A DNA stretch of 55,323 nucleotides from Zobellia amurskyensis (GTDB lineage Bacteria > Bacteroidota > Bacteroidia > Flavobacteriales > Flavobacteriaceae): assembly GCF_009725985.1 (NCBI RefSeq), contig NZ_RCNR01000030.1:1-55323 (forward strand), read 5' to 3'. The position numbers and the translations under genes were made by a program. This document shows positions 16,718 to 24,631 of this stretch, in pieces; the first letter of the stretch is position 1, and each line of letters begins with the position of its first letter. The notes under the pieces were generated by a model. It was not told the origin of the DNA. It worked only from the letters and a program-made list of their open reading frames with translations, and searched no databases.

Positions 16718-17212
16718 TTAAGGATTCAATACGGTTCTTAATTTTGTCTTGATCCGGTTCATCTTCACACGTGCGTTTACTTCGCTAATACCTAATGTTT
16801 CACTTATTTCTCGGTAATCTTTATCCTCCAGATATAAAAAAACCAGGGCTTTATCTATATCGCCTAATTGTTTTACTGCCTTGTACATGAGCTTTAATTG
16901 CTCTTCTTGGGTAGCATCATATTCGTCGGCTTTTATTTTAAAAATTACCGACTCATAATCTTGAGTCTGAACACGCCGTTTCGATTTTCGGTAAAGCGTA
17001 ATTGCCGTATTCAATGCCACCCGGTACATCCACGTACTAAATTTAGATTCGCCCCTAAACTTTGGGTAAGCTTTCCAGAGCTGTATCGTAATTTCTTGAA
17101 ACAGGTCATTGTGCGAATCTCTATCATTGGTGTACAATGTGCAGACCTTGTGAACAATGTTCTGATTGTTCTCAAGCTCCGTCACAAATTGATGTTCCAG
17201 TTCGTTATTCAC
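16718..17212 (-). CDS. ECF-type RNA polymerase sigma factor
   Basis: This 164-residue protein has the sigma-2 region (NDLFQEITIQLWKAYPKFRG, then STWMYRVALNTAITLYRKSKRR, residues 35-80) and the sigma-4 helix-turn-helix (YREISETLGISEVNARVKMNRI, residues 130-155), with no other domain. Only a GTG (17212) can start it: the frame is closed by a stop at 17246-17248 and no ATG lies between. It precedes a membrane protein by 9 bases, a typical sigma factor and membrane-partner pair. The signal it answers is unknown. Confidence 0.9.
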   Translation of the reverse strand: MNNELEHQFVTELENNQNIVHKVCTLYTNDRDSHNDLFQEITIQLWKAYPKFRGESKFSTWMYRVALNTAITLYRKSKRRVQTQDYESVIFKIKADEYDATQEEQLKLMYKAVKQLGDIDKALVFLYLEDKDYREISETLGISEVNARVKMNRIKTKLRTVLNP

Positions 17213-17535
17213 GGCAAGGTGGTGGGTTGTTAGACTATAAGTAGCCTAAAAGGATTAATTGTTACAGAGATATTTTTGATGAATTGAGAAAAAAAGTGGG
17301 ATTGAAGTGTTGAGATAATCAAATTATATTGGTTTTTAGATAGTTGCGGTTTGTTTTCAGAGCAAAATTAGTATGTGTTTTTTTGTTCTATGTTCAATGT
17401 AATGTTTCTAAAGGATAAGTGAATCATGTGTGATTATGAATTTTCTTACATTTTGGAGAATTTAAATATAATAAAAGCTGAGGTTTCTTGGCAGAGGAAC
17501 CAAGTGAATGTTTAATTTTGATAATATTTTAGTTT
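17213..17535. other. Divergent spacer between the ECF sigma gene and ndh
   Basis: This 323-base AT-rich spacer serves both divergent genes. It contains the ndh promoter and a small dyad (listed separately) near its right end, and an isolated TATTTTTG at 17271-17278 that lacks a well-placed upstream TTG. I see no small gene, RNA or repeat. No promoter for the sigma factor gene is recognisable, which would fit if it is read by its own sigma factor. Confidence 0.6.
17488..17520 (+). promoter_or_regulatory. Promoter for ndh with overlapping dyad
   Basis: TTG (17488-17490), 22 bases, then TAATTTTG (17513-17520) is a close match to the Bacteroidota promoter, with transcription expected near 17524 and a 12-base leader. 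CTTGG (17487-17491) and CCAAG (17500-17504) form an inverted repeat over the -33 element, where a regulator could block the polymerase. Confidence 0.6.
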
Positions 17536-18858
17536 ATGTCAGATACAGATGCACTTAATATTCCTAAATCCAGCTTACCGCGCATAGTAATTGTTGGTGG
17601 TGGTTTTGGAGGAGTAGCCTTAGCTAAAAAGTTGAGCAAAAAAGAGGTACAAGTAGTACTTTTAGATAAAAACAACTACCATACTTTTCAACCCTTATTG
17701 TATCAAGTATCTACGGGTGGTCTTGAGCCTGATTCCATTGCTTATCCCATTCGGAAAATATTACAGGATTATAGTAATTTTTTCTTTCGTTTGGCCGAGG
17801 TTGAAAAGGTAGAAGTGGAATCCAAGGCTGTTGTAACTAACATAGGCCGACTTCAGTATGATTATTTAGTAGTTGCGGCAGGTTCTACAACTAATTTTTT
17901 TGGAAATACGGCAATAGAACGTAATGGTATGGCTATGAAGACCATTCCGCAATCACTGAATCTTAGGAGCCTTATACTTGAGAATTTTGAGCAAGCCTTA
18001 TTAACTGACGATCTTCATGAACGGGATGCACTAATGAATTTCGTGATTGTTGGCGGCGGCCCTACGGGCGTAGAATTGGCCGGTGCTTTGGCAGAAATAA
18101 AAAAGGGAATACTTCCAAAAGATTACCCAGATCTAGATACCCGAAGGGCACAGATAAACCTGGTGCAGTCTGGTGATAGTTTACTAAAGGGTATGAGTGA
18201 AAACGCTTCAAAAAAAGCGGAAGATTTTCTTGAGAGCCTCGGGGTTAATATCTGGAAAAATACGCGGGTTACCAGTTATGACGGTAAGACCGCAGTTACT
18301 AAAACAGAGCTGACATTTGAGGCAGCTACTTTAGTATGGGCGGCCGGTGTAAAAGGTGTTCCCATTGGCGGACTGGATGCCGAGGAGTTCCTAGTAAGGG
18401 GAAATCGACTTAAAGTAAATGAGTTCAATCAAATAATAGGACAAGATTCCATTTTTGCTGTTGGCGATATAGCCTGCATGCAAACCGAAGATACTCCCTA
18501 TGGTCATCCAATGATGGCTCAACCCGCCATTCAACAAGGAAGGAATTTAGGAGATAATTTATTGAGATTGGTTCGTAAGGAGCCTATGAAACCCTTTGTT
18601 TACAAGGATAAAGGAAGTATGGCCACCGTAGGCCGTAATAAGGCGGTGGTAGATATGAAGAACTACAGGTTTCAAGGTGTTTTTGCTTGGTTCGTGTGGA
18701 TGTTCGTTCACCTTTTCTTTCTAATCGGTTTTAGAAATAGAGTAGTGGTATTCGTAAACTGGGTGTATAATTATGTGCGTTTTGATAGGGAGGCACGATT
18801 GATCATACGTCCCTATAAACGCGACTATTCCTTATTTAAAGATCAAAAAACTTTATAG
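17536..18858 (+). CDS. ndh: Type II NADH dehydrogenase (non-proton-pumping)
   Basis: This 440-residue flavoprotein has two dinucleotide-binding folds: IVIVGGGFGGVALAKKL (about residues 17-33) for FAD and FVIVGGGPTGVELAGALAEI (about residues 170-190) for NADH. It also has the FAQVGDIA-like region IFAVGDIACM near residue 313 and a C-terminal hydrophobic/aromatic segment (FAWFVWMFVHLFFLIGF) that binds the membrane. The enzyme passes electrons from NADH to menaquinone at the inner membrane without pumping ions. It has its own promoter, and its 3' end overlaps the facing GH13 gene by 16 bases. Confidence 0.9.
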   Translation: MSDTDALNIPKSSLPRIVIVGGGFGGVALAKKLSKKEVQVVLLDKNNYHTFQPLLYQVSTGGLEPDSIAYPIRKILQDYSNFFFRLAEVEKVEVESKAVVTNIGRLQYDYLVVAAGSTTNFFGNTAIERNGMAMKTIPQSLNLRSLILENFEQALLTDDLHERDALMNFVIVGGGPTGVELAGALAEIKKGILPKDYPDLDTRRAQINLVQSGDSLLKGMSENASKKAEDFLESLGVNIWKNTRVTSYDGKTAVTKTELTFEAATLVWAAGVKGVPIGGLDAEEFLVRGNRLKVNEFNQIIGQDSIFAVGDIACMQTEDTPYGHPMMAQPAIQQGRNLGDNLLRLVRKEPMKPFVYKDKGSMATVGRNKAVVDMKNYRFQGVFAWFVWMFVHLFFLIGFRNRVVVFVNWVYNYVRFDREARLIIRPYKRDYSLFKDQKTL

Positions 18859-20546
18859 ATTACTGCCTGGTATGGTGTAAGTTCAAAGCTATTATCCGTT
18901 TTGTTGTTTATTGCATCGTCATTAGAAATTATTAGATGTGCCTTGTTAAAATGGACTTCATCTATCGTAACCGAGTTTCTTTTGGTTGAAAAATTTAATA
19001 GAACTAAAAACCGTTCATTTTCCCATGTTCGCAAATAGGCATACACCTGCTCGTTTTTTGCTAATAGCAAACGGTAATCTCCATATACTAGCGCAAGATG
19101 ATTTTTGCGAACTTGAACCATATTTCTAAAGTAGTTGAGAACCGAGTCTTTTTCTGGTTCTTGTTCTGCAACGTTTATACCTTCCTTAAAATTATCGTTC
19201 ACCTTAAGCCATGGTTTAGCTTTTGTAAACCCTGAGTTTAAATTTGTGCCCCATTGCATTGGGGTTCTGGCATTGTCCCTGCCTGCTCTTTTTTCATCCT
19301 CGATGAAAGCATTCAGGTCACCACCGGCCTTTTTAATACCTTCGTAACGGGTGCGGGTATTGATGTCCTGATAATCGGTTATGCGGTCAAATTTTATATT
19401 GGTCATACCTATTTCTTCCCCGTAAAGAAAATACGGAGTACCTCTCATAGAAAGTAAAAAGGTCTGTAATAAAGTAGCGGAGTTCTGCCAGTGCATTTTA
19501 GAGTCGTTACCCCAACGGCTAACGCTTCTAGGGAAATCATGATTGTTCAGGTATAGGCTTCCCCATCCTTTTTCGGCAAAAACATCATCCCACTCGGAGA
19601 ATATTTTTTTAAACTCGGTAAGCTTCCACTGTTCTTGCCTCATTTTAAAGGTTTCACCAGGCTCGCGGTCAAGTGACATAAGACTAAAATGAAAGAACAT
19701 GTTAAGCTCTTTACGGTCTTCATCCACAAAATTCAAGGCTTGCTCTTTGCTAACGCCCGGTGCTTCGCCCACGGTCATAACATCGTATTTGCTCAGAACC
19801 TCTTGATTCATTTCTTTAATATACTCGTGCAAATGTGGTCCATCTGCATAGTAAGGAATAAAATCTCCTTTATATTTTCCTGGAAGCTCCGGATAATCAA
19901 TATCTTTTGAAATGGTTGAAATTACATCCATGCGGAAACCGTCAACACCTTTTTCAAACCAGAATTTCATAAGGTCATACACTTCTTCCCTCACTTTTGG
20001 GTTTTCCCATTTAAGGTCTGGCTGCTTGGCCGAATAATAGTGTAGGTAATACGAATCTGTGGGCTCATCATATTTCCAGGCATTGCTGTCCACATCAAAA
20101 TAGCTAAATCGCTTTGGAGGCGTACCTTTTTCGGCAGGCCACCAGTGGTAATAGTCCCGATATTCATTATCTCTTGACTTTCTCGATTCTATAAACCATT
20201 CATGCTCGTCACTACTATGATTAACAACAAGGTCCATGACCAAGCGAAGACCTCTTTTCTTCATTTCGGTCATTAGTTCATCAATATCGGCCATAGTGCC
20301 AAACTCGGACATAATATTTCTATAGTCCGAAATATCGTAACCATTATCGTCGTTGGGAGAAGTGTACACGGGATTGAGCCAAATGATGTCTACGCCAAGG
20401 CTTTTTATATAATCAAGTCTTTTGATGATGCCTTGCAGGTCACCAATTCCGTTACCGGTGGTATCTTGAAAACTCCTAGGATAAATCTGATAGACTACGC
20501 CTTCTTTCCACCATTTTCGGTCGGTGTTCTTTTCCATATTCAGCAT
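18843..20546 (-). CDS. GH13 alpha-glucosidase (oligo-1,6-glucosidase type)
   Basis: This 567-residue protein has no signal peptide and is probably cytoplasmic. It shows the GH13 catalytic barrel: VVYQIYPRSFQD at the start, LVMDLVVNHSSDEH, GFRMDVIS with nucleophile Asp207, VGEAPG with acid/base Glu261, and NNHDFPRSVSRWG with Asp337. Together these fit the oligo-1,6-glucosidase/alpha-glucosidase subfamilies that release glucose from short alpha-glucans, sucrose or isomaltose. It is a single gene convergent with ndh (16-base overlap). The branching enzyme and GH31 glucosidase at 28168-32564 point to the same pathway. Confidence 0.9.
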   Translation of the reverse strand: MLNMEKNTDRKWWKEGVVYQIYPRSFQDTTGNGIGDLQGIIKRLDYIKSLGVDIIWLNPVYTSPNDDNGYDISDYRNIMSEFGTMADIDELMTEMKKRGLRLVMDLVVNHSSDEHEWFIESRKSRDNEYRDYYHWWPAEKGTPPKRFSYFDVDSNAWKYDEPTDSYYLHYYSAKQPDLKWENPKVREEVYDLMKFWFEKGVDGFRMDVISTISKDIDYPELPGKYKGDFIPYYADGPHLHEYIKEMNQEVLSKYDVMTVGEAPGVSKEQALNFVDEDRKELNMFFHFSLMSLDREPGETFKMRQEQWKLTEFKKIFSEWDDVFAEKGWGSLYLNNHDFPRSVSRWGNDSKMHWQNSATLLQTFLLSMRGTPYFLYGEEIGMTNIKFDRITDYQDINTRTRYEGIKKAGGDLNAFIEDEKRAGRDNARTPMQWGTNLNSGFTKAKPWLKVNDNFKEGINVAEQEPEKDSVLNYFRNMVQVRKNHLALVYGDYRLLLAKNEQVYAYLRTWENERFLVLLNFSTKRNSVTIDEVHFNKAHLIISNDDAINNKTDNSFELTPYQAVIYKVF

Positions 20547-20704
20547 TTAATTTTAAATATAGAATATGTAAACGGAACAAAACAAAGCGGATGCATATGG
20601 GTTTGAACTACAACGTTTTCGGTTAATAAATTTATATTTAAGGTGAAAAATCAGAGTAAAATTGAGCATTTTGAGTACATCAATAAATAGTTAAACTTGT
20701 CAGA

Positions 20705-20719
20705 AAAAACGTCGTTTTT
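20705..20719. promoter_or_regulatory. Short dyad upstream of a secreted-protein gene
   Basis: AAAAACG and CGTTTTT are perfect inverted arms on either side of a single T, 40 bases before the ATG at 20759. With TATATTTA at 20733-20740 (one base short of TAnnTTTG) it would overlap the -33 region and could be an operator. Confidence 0.3.
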
Positions 20720-20758
20720 AGGAAGGTGTTCTTATATTTATCGAAGCAAAACCAAACT

Positions 20759-21265
20759 ATGATTACACTTGTCCGAATCATATTTCTTCTTTTATGTATG
20801 GCTATAGGGAAGGCTCAAAGTCCAGCAGGTACAAATCAGGATTTTGGACAATCTACGGAAACTTCTGATTTTTATACGGAGAGCTTTGCTTACCCTATTT
20901 TTATGGATAATGAAATGCATTCACGGTTCACCATAGGCTATAAGTTAGATGATGATTTTTTGATAGAACTTCAGAATTACTACGATACCTATCGCTCATT
21001 TGATGTACAGCGTGTAGAATTAAAAGTGAAAAATTACCTGAGTGATAAGTTATATCTAGTAAACGGTGTTGCAATGGAGCGAGAGTTGGATAAGCATGGT
21101 GCAAATGCAGCCAAGCCGCGTTATATCATGACTAACGGTGTTGGCTATGACATCAATAAAAATGTTATGATGGAAGTTAATCACGACTTGAATTTCAATT
21201 CATCTAACATTGGTAGTTACGGAATGCCAAGTTTACTTTCCGTAAAAAGTAAAATCAAATTCTAA
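20759..21265 (+). CDS. Exported hypothetical protein, probably an outer-membrane strand protein
   Basis: The ATG at 20759 gives 168 residues with a clean signal peptide (MITLVRIIFLLLCMAIGKA, cut near QS); a GTG at 20726 would add 11 residues that spoil it. The mature part has alternating polar/hydrophobic strands (FTIGYKLDDDFLIEL, RVELKVKNYL, MMEVNHDLNF) and ends in Phe, which is typical of small beta-barrels inserted by the BAM machinery. I do not recognise a family. Its 3' end is 11 bases from the facing xerD gene. Confidence 0.7.
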   Translation: MITLVRIIFLLLCMAIGKAQSPAGTNQDFGQSTETSDFYTESFAYPIFMDNEMHSRFTIGYKLDDDFLIELQNYYDTYRSFDVQRVELKVKNYLSDKLYLVNGVAMERELDKHGANAAKPRYIMTNGVGYDINKNVMMEVNHDLNFNSSNIGSYGMPSLLSVKSKIKF

Positions 21266-21275
21266 CTCTTGAGTT

Positions 21276-22172
21276 CTATTTTCTTGGGTGATATTTGTTC
21301 ATGACCTCTGTAAGGTGTGTGCGATCAACATGCACATACACTTCTGTTGTAGTAATACTTTCGTGCCCCAACATTTGTTGAATGGCTCTTAAATCAGCTC
21401 CATTTTGCAATAAATGTGTTGCAAAAGAATGCCTAAACGTATGCGGACTGATACTTTTTTTAAGATTAATTTCTACGGACAGGCGTTTAATTATGGTGAA
21501 AATCATGGCGCGGGTAAGTTGTCTGCCCCTTCGGTTTAGAAACAAGATGTCTTCAAACCCTTTTTTAATATCTTGATGTACCCGTACCTCGTTTCGGTAG
21601 ATGGTAATATATTTTTTATTTACCTCGCTAATAGGCACAAAACGTTGTTTGTCTCCTTTGCCGGTTACTTTTATAAAATCTTCTTCAAAAAATAGATCGG
21701 AGATTTTTAAATCTACCAATTCAGATACCCGAAGTCCGCATCCATAAAGGGTTTCGAGCATTGCTCGGTTACGTTCGCCTTCTGCTTTGGAGAGGTCTAT
21801 GGCCTCTATAATTTTATTGATTTCATCTTCGGATAGGGTATCCGGTAACTTTCGGCCTATTTTGGGAGATTCTATTAAATCCATAGGGTTATCTTCCCTG
21901 TAATCTTCAAATACTAGGTAATTGAAGAAGCTTTTAATTCCTGATATAATTCGCGCTTGAGACCTGGGGTTCATGGTCTTTGCTACTTCGTAGATAAATT
22001 GCTGTAGCGTTTCTTTTTGTATTTGTTTGGGGGTGTCTTTTAAAGAATTACTTTTTAAAAACTCGATCAGTTTTATAATATCCCAACTGTAGTTCTTAAT
22101 AGAGTTATCAGACAGGCCCCGTTCTATTCTAAGATAATGTTTGTAGTCTTGAAGCGCTTGGTCCCAGTTCAT
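21276..22172 (-). CDS. xerD: Tyrosine site-specific recombinase XerD
   Basis: This 298-residue protein has the length of XerC/D and a SAM-like N-terminal DNA-binding domain (residues 1-100). All catalytic residues are visible: Arg148 (GCGLRVSEL), Lys172 (GKGDKQR), His244 and Arg247 (PHTFRHSFATH), His270 (LGHESITTTEVY) and nucleophile Tyr279. Members resolve chromosome dimers at dif, loaded by FtsK. No integron, phage or repeat lies nearby, so this is the housekeeping recombinase and not a mobile-element integrase; XerC versus XerD is not certain from sequence alone. Confidence 0.88.
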   Translation of the reverse strand: MNWDQALQDYKHYLRIERGLSDNSIKNYSWDIIKLIEFLKSNSLKDTPKQIQKETLQQFIYEVAKTMNPRSQARIISGIKSFFNYLVFEDYREDNPMDLIESPKIGRKLPDTLSEDEINKIIEAIDLSKAEGERNRAMLETLYGCGLRVSELVDLKISDLFFEEDFIKVTGKGDKQRFVPISEVNKKYITIYRNEVRVHQDIKKGFEDILFLNRRGRQLTRAMIFTIIKRLSVEINLKKSISPHTFRHSFATHLLQNGADLRAIQQMLGHESITTTEVYVHVDRTHLTEVMNKYHPRK

Positions 22173-22256
22173 AATGTAAAGTTAACCAATGTCTATGCAA
22201 GACCATTCTATTTTTTTAATGACAGGAAAAATAAAAGCTAATTTTTGTGTAAAGAA

Positions 22257-22286
22257 TTGACGCTAAGTAAAGTTTTCTATCTTTGG
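22257..22286 (+). promoter_or_regulatory. Promoter for the beta-barrel gene at 22412
   Basis: TTG (22257-22259), 19 bases, TATCTTTG (22279-22286) is a near-consensus Bacteroidota promoter. Transcription would begin near 22290, leaving a leader of about 120 bases that could fold or bind a regulator. A second TAATTTTG at 22312-22319 has no well-spaced TTG. Confidence 0.6.
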
Positions 22287-22411
22287 TTATGATATAACTA
22301 TGAACCAACTTTAATTTTGGTCTTTATTTCCTCCTCCTCAAAACTTTCTTTAACAAGGAAAAAAGGGAGCGATAACGGATTAAAATAAGGTTCTTAAAAA
22401 CAACCGTAATC

Positions 22412-22999
22412 ATGAAAATTAAGTTTTGCGTTATTCTAACGTTGGTTTTTTTTGGCGTACAAAGTAGTATTGCACAAACCGTAATACAGGGTACTGGCCC
22501 TTCAAGCGGATTTAACACTGGAGATATTAAATTTGGGGGAAAGGCCGGTATAAACTTTACAACTTGGCTTGGTAATGATTTTGATGGTGTATCTGCCAAA
22601 GTAGGCGCCTATTTTGGTGGTATTGTGGAGATACCTGTTATGGATGATTTTTATGTGCAACCTGAGTTGTTGTTCGCTCTGCAGGGGGCAGATTTGGGGC
22701 CATCTAATGTAAACTTGGCTTACTTGCAAATACCTGTAATGGGTAAATATCATATTACGGATGAGGTAGCTGTGGAGTTAGGTCCGCAAGTAGGGTTTCT
22801 CTTAGCGGATAACTGGGAAGAAGACTTGCAGTTCCAAGATACCAAATCCATTGAATTAGGTTTGAATATTGGAGCGGGTTACCGTATGGATGAAAATTTT
22901 TATTTTCAGTTCAGAATAGGGGTAGGGCTTACGGAAGTGTTGGAAATTACCAAAGCACGTAACGGAGGTGTATCCGTTGGTGCCGTATACTTTTTGTAA
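22412..22999 (+). CDS. Outer-membrane beta-barrel protein
   Basis: This 195-residue protein has a signal peptide (MKIKFCVILTLVFFGVQSSIA, residues 1-21). The mature protein has the pattern of the porin/OmpA-like beta-barrel (PorT-type) family: FGGKAGINFTTW, AYFGGIVEIPVMDDFYVQPELLF, GPQVGFLLADNW, IGAGYRMDENFYFQFRIGVGLTEV, and a strand ending near the C-terminus. Such proteins sit in the outer membrane with no known specific cargo. A strong terminator follows immediately (23022-23047), so it is a single-gene unit with its own promoter. Confidence 0.82.
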   Translation: MKIKFCVILTLVFFGVQSSIAQTVIQGTGPSSGFNTGDIKFGGKAGINFTTWLGNDFDGVSAKVGAYFGGIVEIPVMDDFYVQPELLFALQGADLGPSNVNLAYLQIPVMGKYHITDEVAVELGPQVGFLLADNWEEDLQFQDTKSIELGLNIGAGYRMDENFYFQFRIGVGLTEVLEITKARNGGVSVGAVYFL

Positions 23000-23021
23000 T
23001 CTATAAAACATATCAAAATAT

Positions 23022-23047
23022 AACGGCCGCCATTAGCGGCCGTTTTT
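23022..23047 (+). terminator. Intrinsic terminator after the beta-barrel gene
   Basis: AACGGCCGC (23022-23030) and GCGGCCGTT (23036-23044) are perfect 9-bp GC-rich arms with a 5-base loop, and the stem runs into five T's (23043-23047). Confidence 0.8.
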
Positions 23048-23055
23048 AATTTCTC

Positions 23056-23089
23056 TTGTTAAAAAATCACATTAAAAAGTTTATTTTTG
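23056..23089 (+). promoter_or_regulatory. Promoter for aroQ
   Basis: TTG (23056-23058), 23 bases, TATTTTTG (23082-23089) lies just downstream of a terminator, as expected of a separate transcription unit. The initiating base would be at or within a few bases of the aroQ ATG (23094), giving a leaderless or nearly leaderless mRNA. Confidence 0.5.
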
Positions 23090-23093
23090 AAGT

Positions 23094-23510
23094 ATGAAAG
23101 TAATCATTATCAACGGTCCTAACCTGAATCTATTAGGGAAACGCGAACCTGAAGTATACGGAAACAAAACATTTGAAGATTATTTTGCTGATCTACAGTT
23201 TAAGTTCAAAGACGTTCAGTTAGAATATTTTCAATCCAATATTGAAGGGGATCTTATTGGTAAAATACAGGAGGTAGGTTTTTCCTATGACGGTATCGTT
23301 CTGAATGCTGCAGCCTACACACATACTTCCGTAGGTATTGGAGATGCTATAAAAGCAGTGTCTACACCCGTTGTTGAAGTTCATATTTCAAATACACACA
23401 AACGTGAAGAGTTTAGGCATGTATCCTATATTTCTCCCGTAGCAAAAGGAGTAATCCTTGGTTTTGGGCTTCAAAGTTATGATTTGGCCATACAGAGTTT
23501 TGTGAAGTAG
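23094..23510 (+). CDS. aroQ: Type II 3-dehydroquinate dehydratase
   Basis: This 138-residue protein starts with the conserved NGPNLNLLGKREPEVYG block (residues 7-23) with catalytic Tyr22 and Arg17. It continues with VLNAAAYTHTSVGIGDAI and ends with VEVHISNTHKREEFRHVS, where His97 acts as proton donor. The length is normal for the family. The enzyme dehydrates 3-dehydroquinate to 3-dehydroshikimate in the shikimate pathway and forms dodecamers. No other shikimate gene lies next to it. The AroB-like gene at 53979-55139 is of the EboD type and does not belong to this pathway. Confidence 0.93.
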   Translation: MKVIIINGPNLNLLGKREPEVYGNKTFEDYFADLQFKFKDVQLEYFQSNIEGDLIGKIQEVGFSYDGIVLNAAAYTHTSVGIGDAIKAVSTPVVEVHISNTHKREEFRHVSYISPVAKGVILGFGLQSYDLAIQSFVK

Positions 23511-23687
23511 TTGGGTTAAATGTGCTTGTTTTTAGGTCGGTTTTCTGTTCTAAAGAACTTTTTTAAAAGATAATAGGTCGGCGGTCACACAACGATTTTT
23601 GATTTGTAGCAACAACAAAAAGGCAATGAACTTCGTTTAGCCTTTAGTTTTACCAAACAACCAGCACAAACCAAATTTAAAATTGCC

Positions 23688-24206
23688 ATGATCAAATCTT
23701 TCTGTTTATTCCTGACCTTGACCTTTTCGAGTATTTCGTTATTTGCCCAGGAGGGCTTTAAAATTGGTGCCCATGCGGGTATGCCTCTTGGAGAGTATAA
23801 TGATTACGTAAGTGTTGTTATTGGTGCCGATGTAGGTTATATGTGGGCTCCCAACAAAGCATTTGATCTTGGGGTAAAAGCAGGTATAATTCACGGCTTT
23901 GCAGAAACGTTTACCGGTCAGAATATTACTGTAGATTACCCAAGTGTTCAATTTTTGCCACTTGCGGCCTCAATTAGATTGTGGCCTTCAAAGACCTTCT
24001 CTATTGGTGGGGACATAGGAAACGCCTTTGGATTAAACAAAGGGAATGATGGTGGGTTTTATTACCGCCCACAAATTGGCTTTCAAGTGGGGCCAAAATC
24101 TGAACTCAATTTTTCGTATACCGGTATCACAATAAACGATAGCACATGGAATACCGTAACCATGGGGTTTGTCTATACTTTTTTATCAGCAAGACATTTT
24201 AGATAA
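23688..24206 (+). CDS. Outer-membrane beta-barrel protein
   Basis: This 172-residue protein has a signal peptide (residues 1-20, ending LFAQ) and a mature part of short amphipathic strands with glycine turns (FKIGAHAGMPLGEY, YMWAPNKAFDLGVKAGI, FSIGGDIGNAFGL, FYYRPQIGFQVGPKSELNFSY, VTMGFVYTFL). This fits a small eight-stranded outer-membrane barrel. It resembles the beta-barrel at 22412 in size and type, though I see no long identical stretch that would prove recent duplication. The 177-base spacer before it (23511-23687) has a weak AAAGGC/GCCTTT hairpin and no clear promoter. Confidence 0.75.
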   Translation: MIKSFCLFLTLTFSSISLFAQEGFKIGAHAGMPLGEYNDYVSVVIGADVGYMWAPNKAFDLGVKAGIIHGFAETFTGQNITVDYPSVQFLPLAASIRLWPSKTFSIGGDIGNAFGLNKGNDGGFYYRPQIGFQVGPKSELNFSYTGITINDSTWNTVTMGFVYTFLSARHFR

Positions 24207-24224
24207 GCTAGTTTTAAGAGGGAT

Positions 24225-24515
24225 TTAGGCTTGCGCCGTGTTTTCGCTCAAGTACTTTTTTTCCACATAAAAAGTGGCAAAAGGTAACAGGGACGCGACA
24301 AGTAGTATAATTCCTTTTTTGATACTCCATTTTTTCTCCATCCACAGGACTACGGCCAAAATAATATAGGTAATAAAGAGTACACCGTGTGCGTAGCCTA
24401 CGTATTTATTGGGCATGGGAAGACCAGCCAAATACTTTAACGGCATAGTTACGGCAAATAGGGCCAAATAGGAGATACCTTCTAAAATTGCTGTAATCCG
24501 AAAAAAGTTGAGCAT
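24225..24515 (-). CDS. DUF3817 small membrane protein
   Basis: This 96-residue protein has three hydrophobic helices separated by short loops, and the DUF3817 pattern: FRITAILEGISYLALFAVTMPLKY at the start, YAHGVLFITYIILAV in the middle and KKGIILLVASLLPFATFYVEKKYL at the end. DUF3817 occurs as a stand-alone protein and as a region attached to MFS transporters; its role is unknown. It is downstream of lpdA, but a strong terminator lies between them, so it probably has its own weak promoter. Confidence 0.85.
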   Translation of the reverse strand: MLNFFRITAILEGISYLALFAVTMPLKYLAGLPMPNKYVGYAHGVLFITYIILAVVLWMEKKWSIKKGIILLVASLLPFATFYVEKKYLSENTAQA

Positions 24516-24550
24516 ACGGAATGAATTTTTACTGTGTTCGTTCTAATAAA

Positions 24551-24600
24551 AAATAATGGGCCTGTGAGATGTATTTGAGAACAATCTTACTAGGCCCATT
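24551..24600 (-). terminator. Intrinsic terminator after lpdA
   Basis: AATGGGCCT (24555-24563) and AGGCCCATT (24592-24600) are perfect arms, with further pairing inside (TGAGAT against ATCTTA). On the minus strand the structure is followed by a T-rich tract (ATTTTTTATT), so it terminates transcription coming from lpdA. Confidence 0.65.
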
Positions 24601-24631
24601 TCTAATTTAATTTAATCTAATTGTAATTCTG

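Noticed and set aside
17271-17278. A second ndh or sigma promoter (TATTTTTG)
   Set aside because: No TTG lies at 17-23 bases upstream, and it is more than 250 bases from the ndh start.
21276-22172. A mobile-element integrase
   Set aside because: Length, motif spacing and neighbours fit the housekeeping XerD; no attachment site, repeat or mobile gene is near.
23511-23687. A terminator made of AAAGGC and GCCTTT after aroQ
   Set aside because: The stem is only six base pairs, the loop is long, and there is no clean T-tract, so I left it as a note only.
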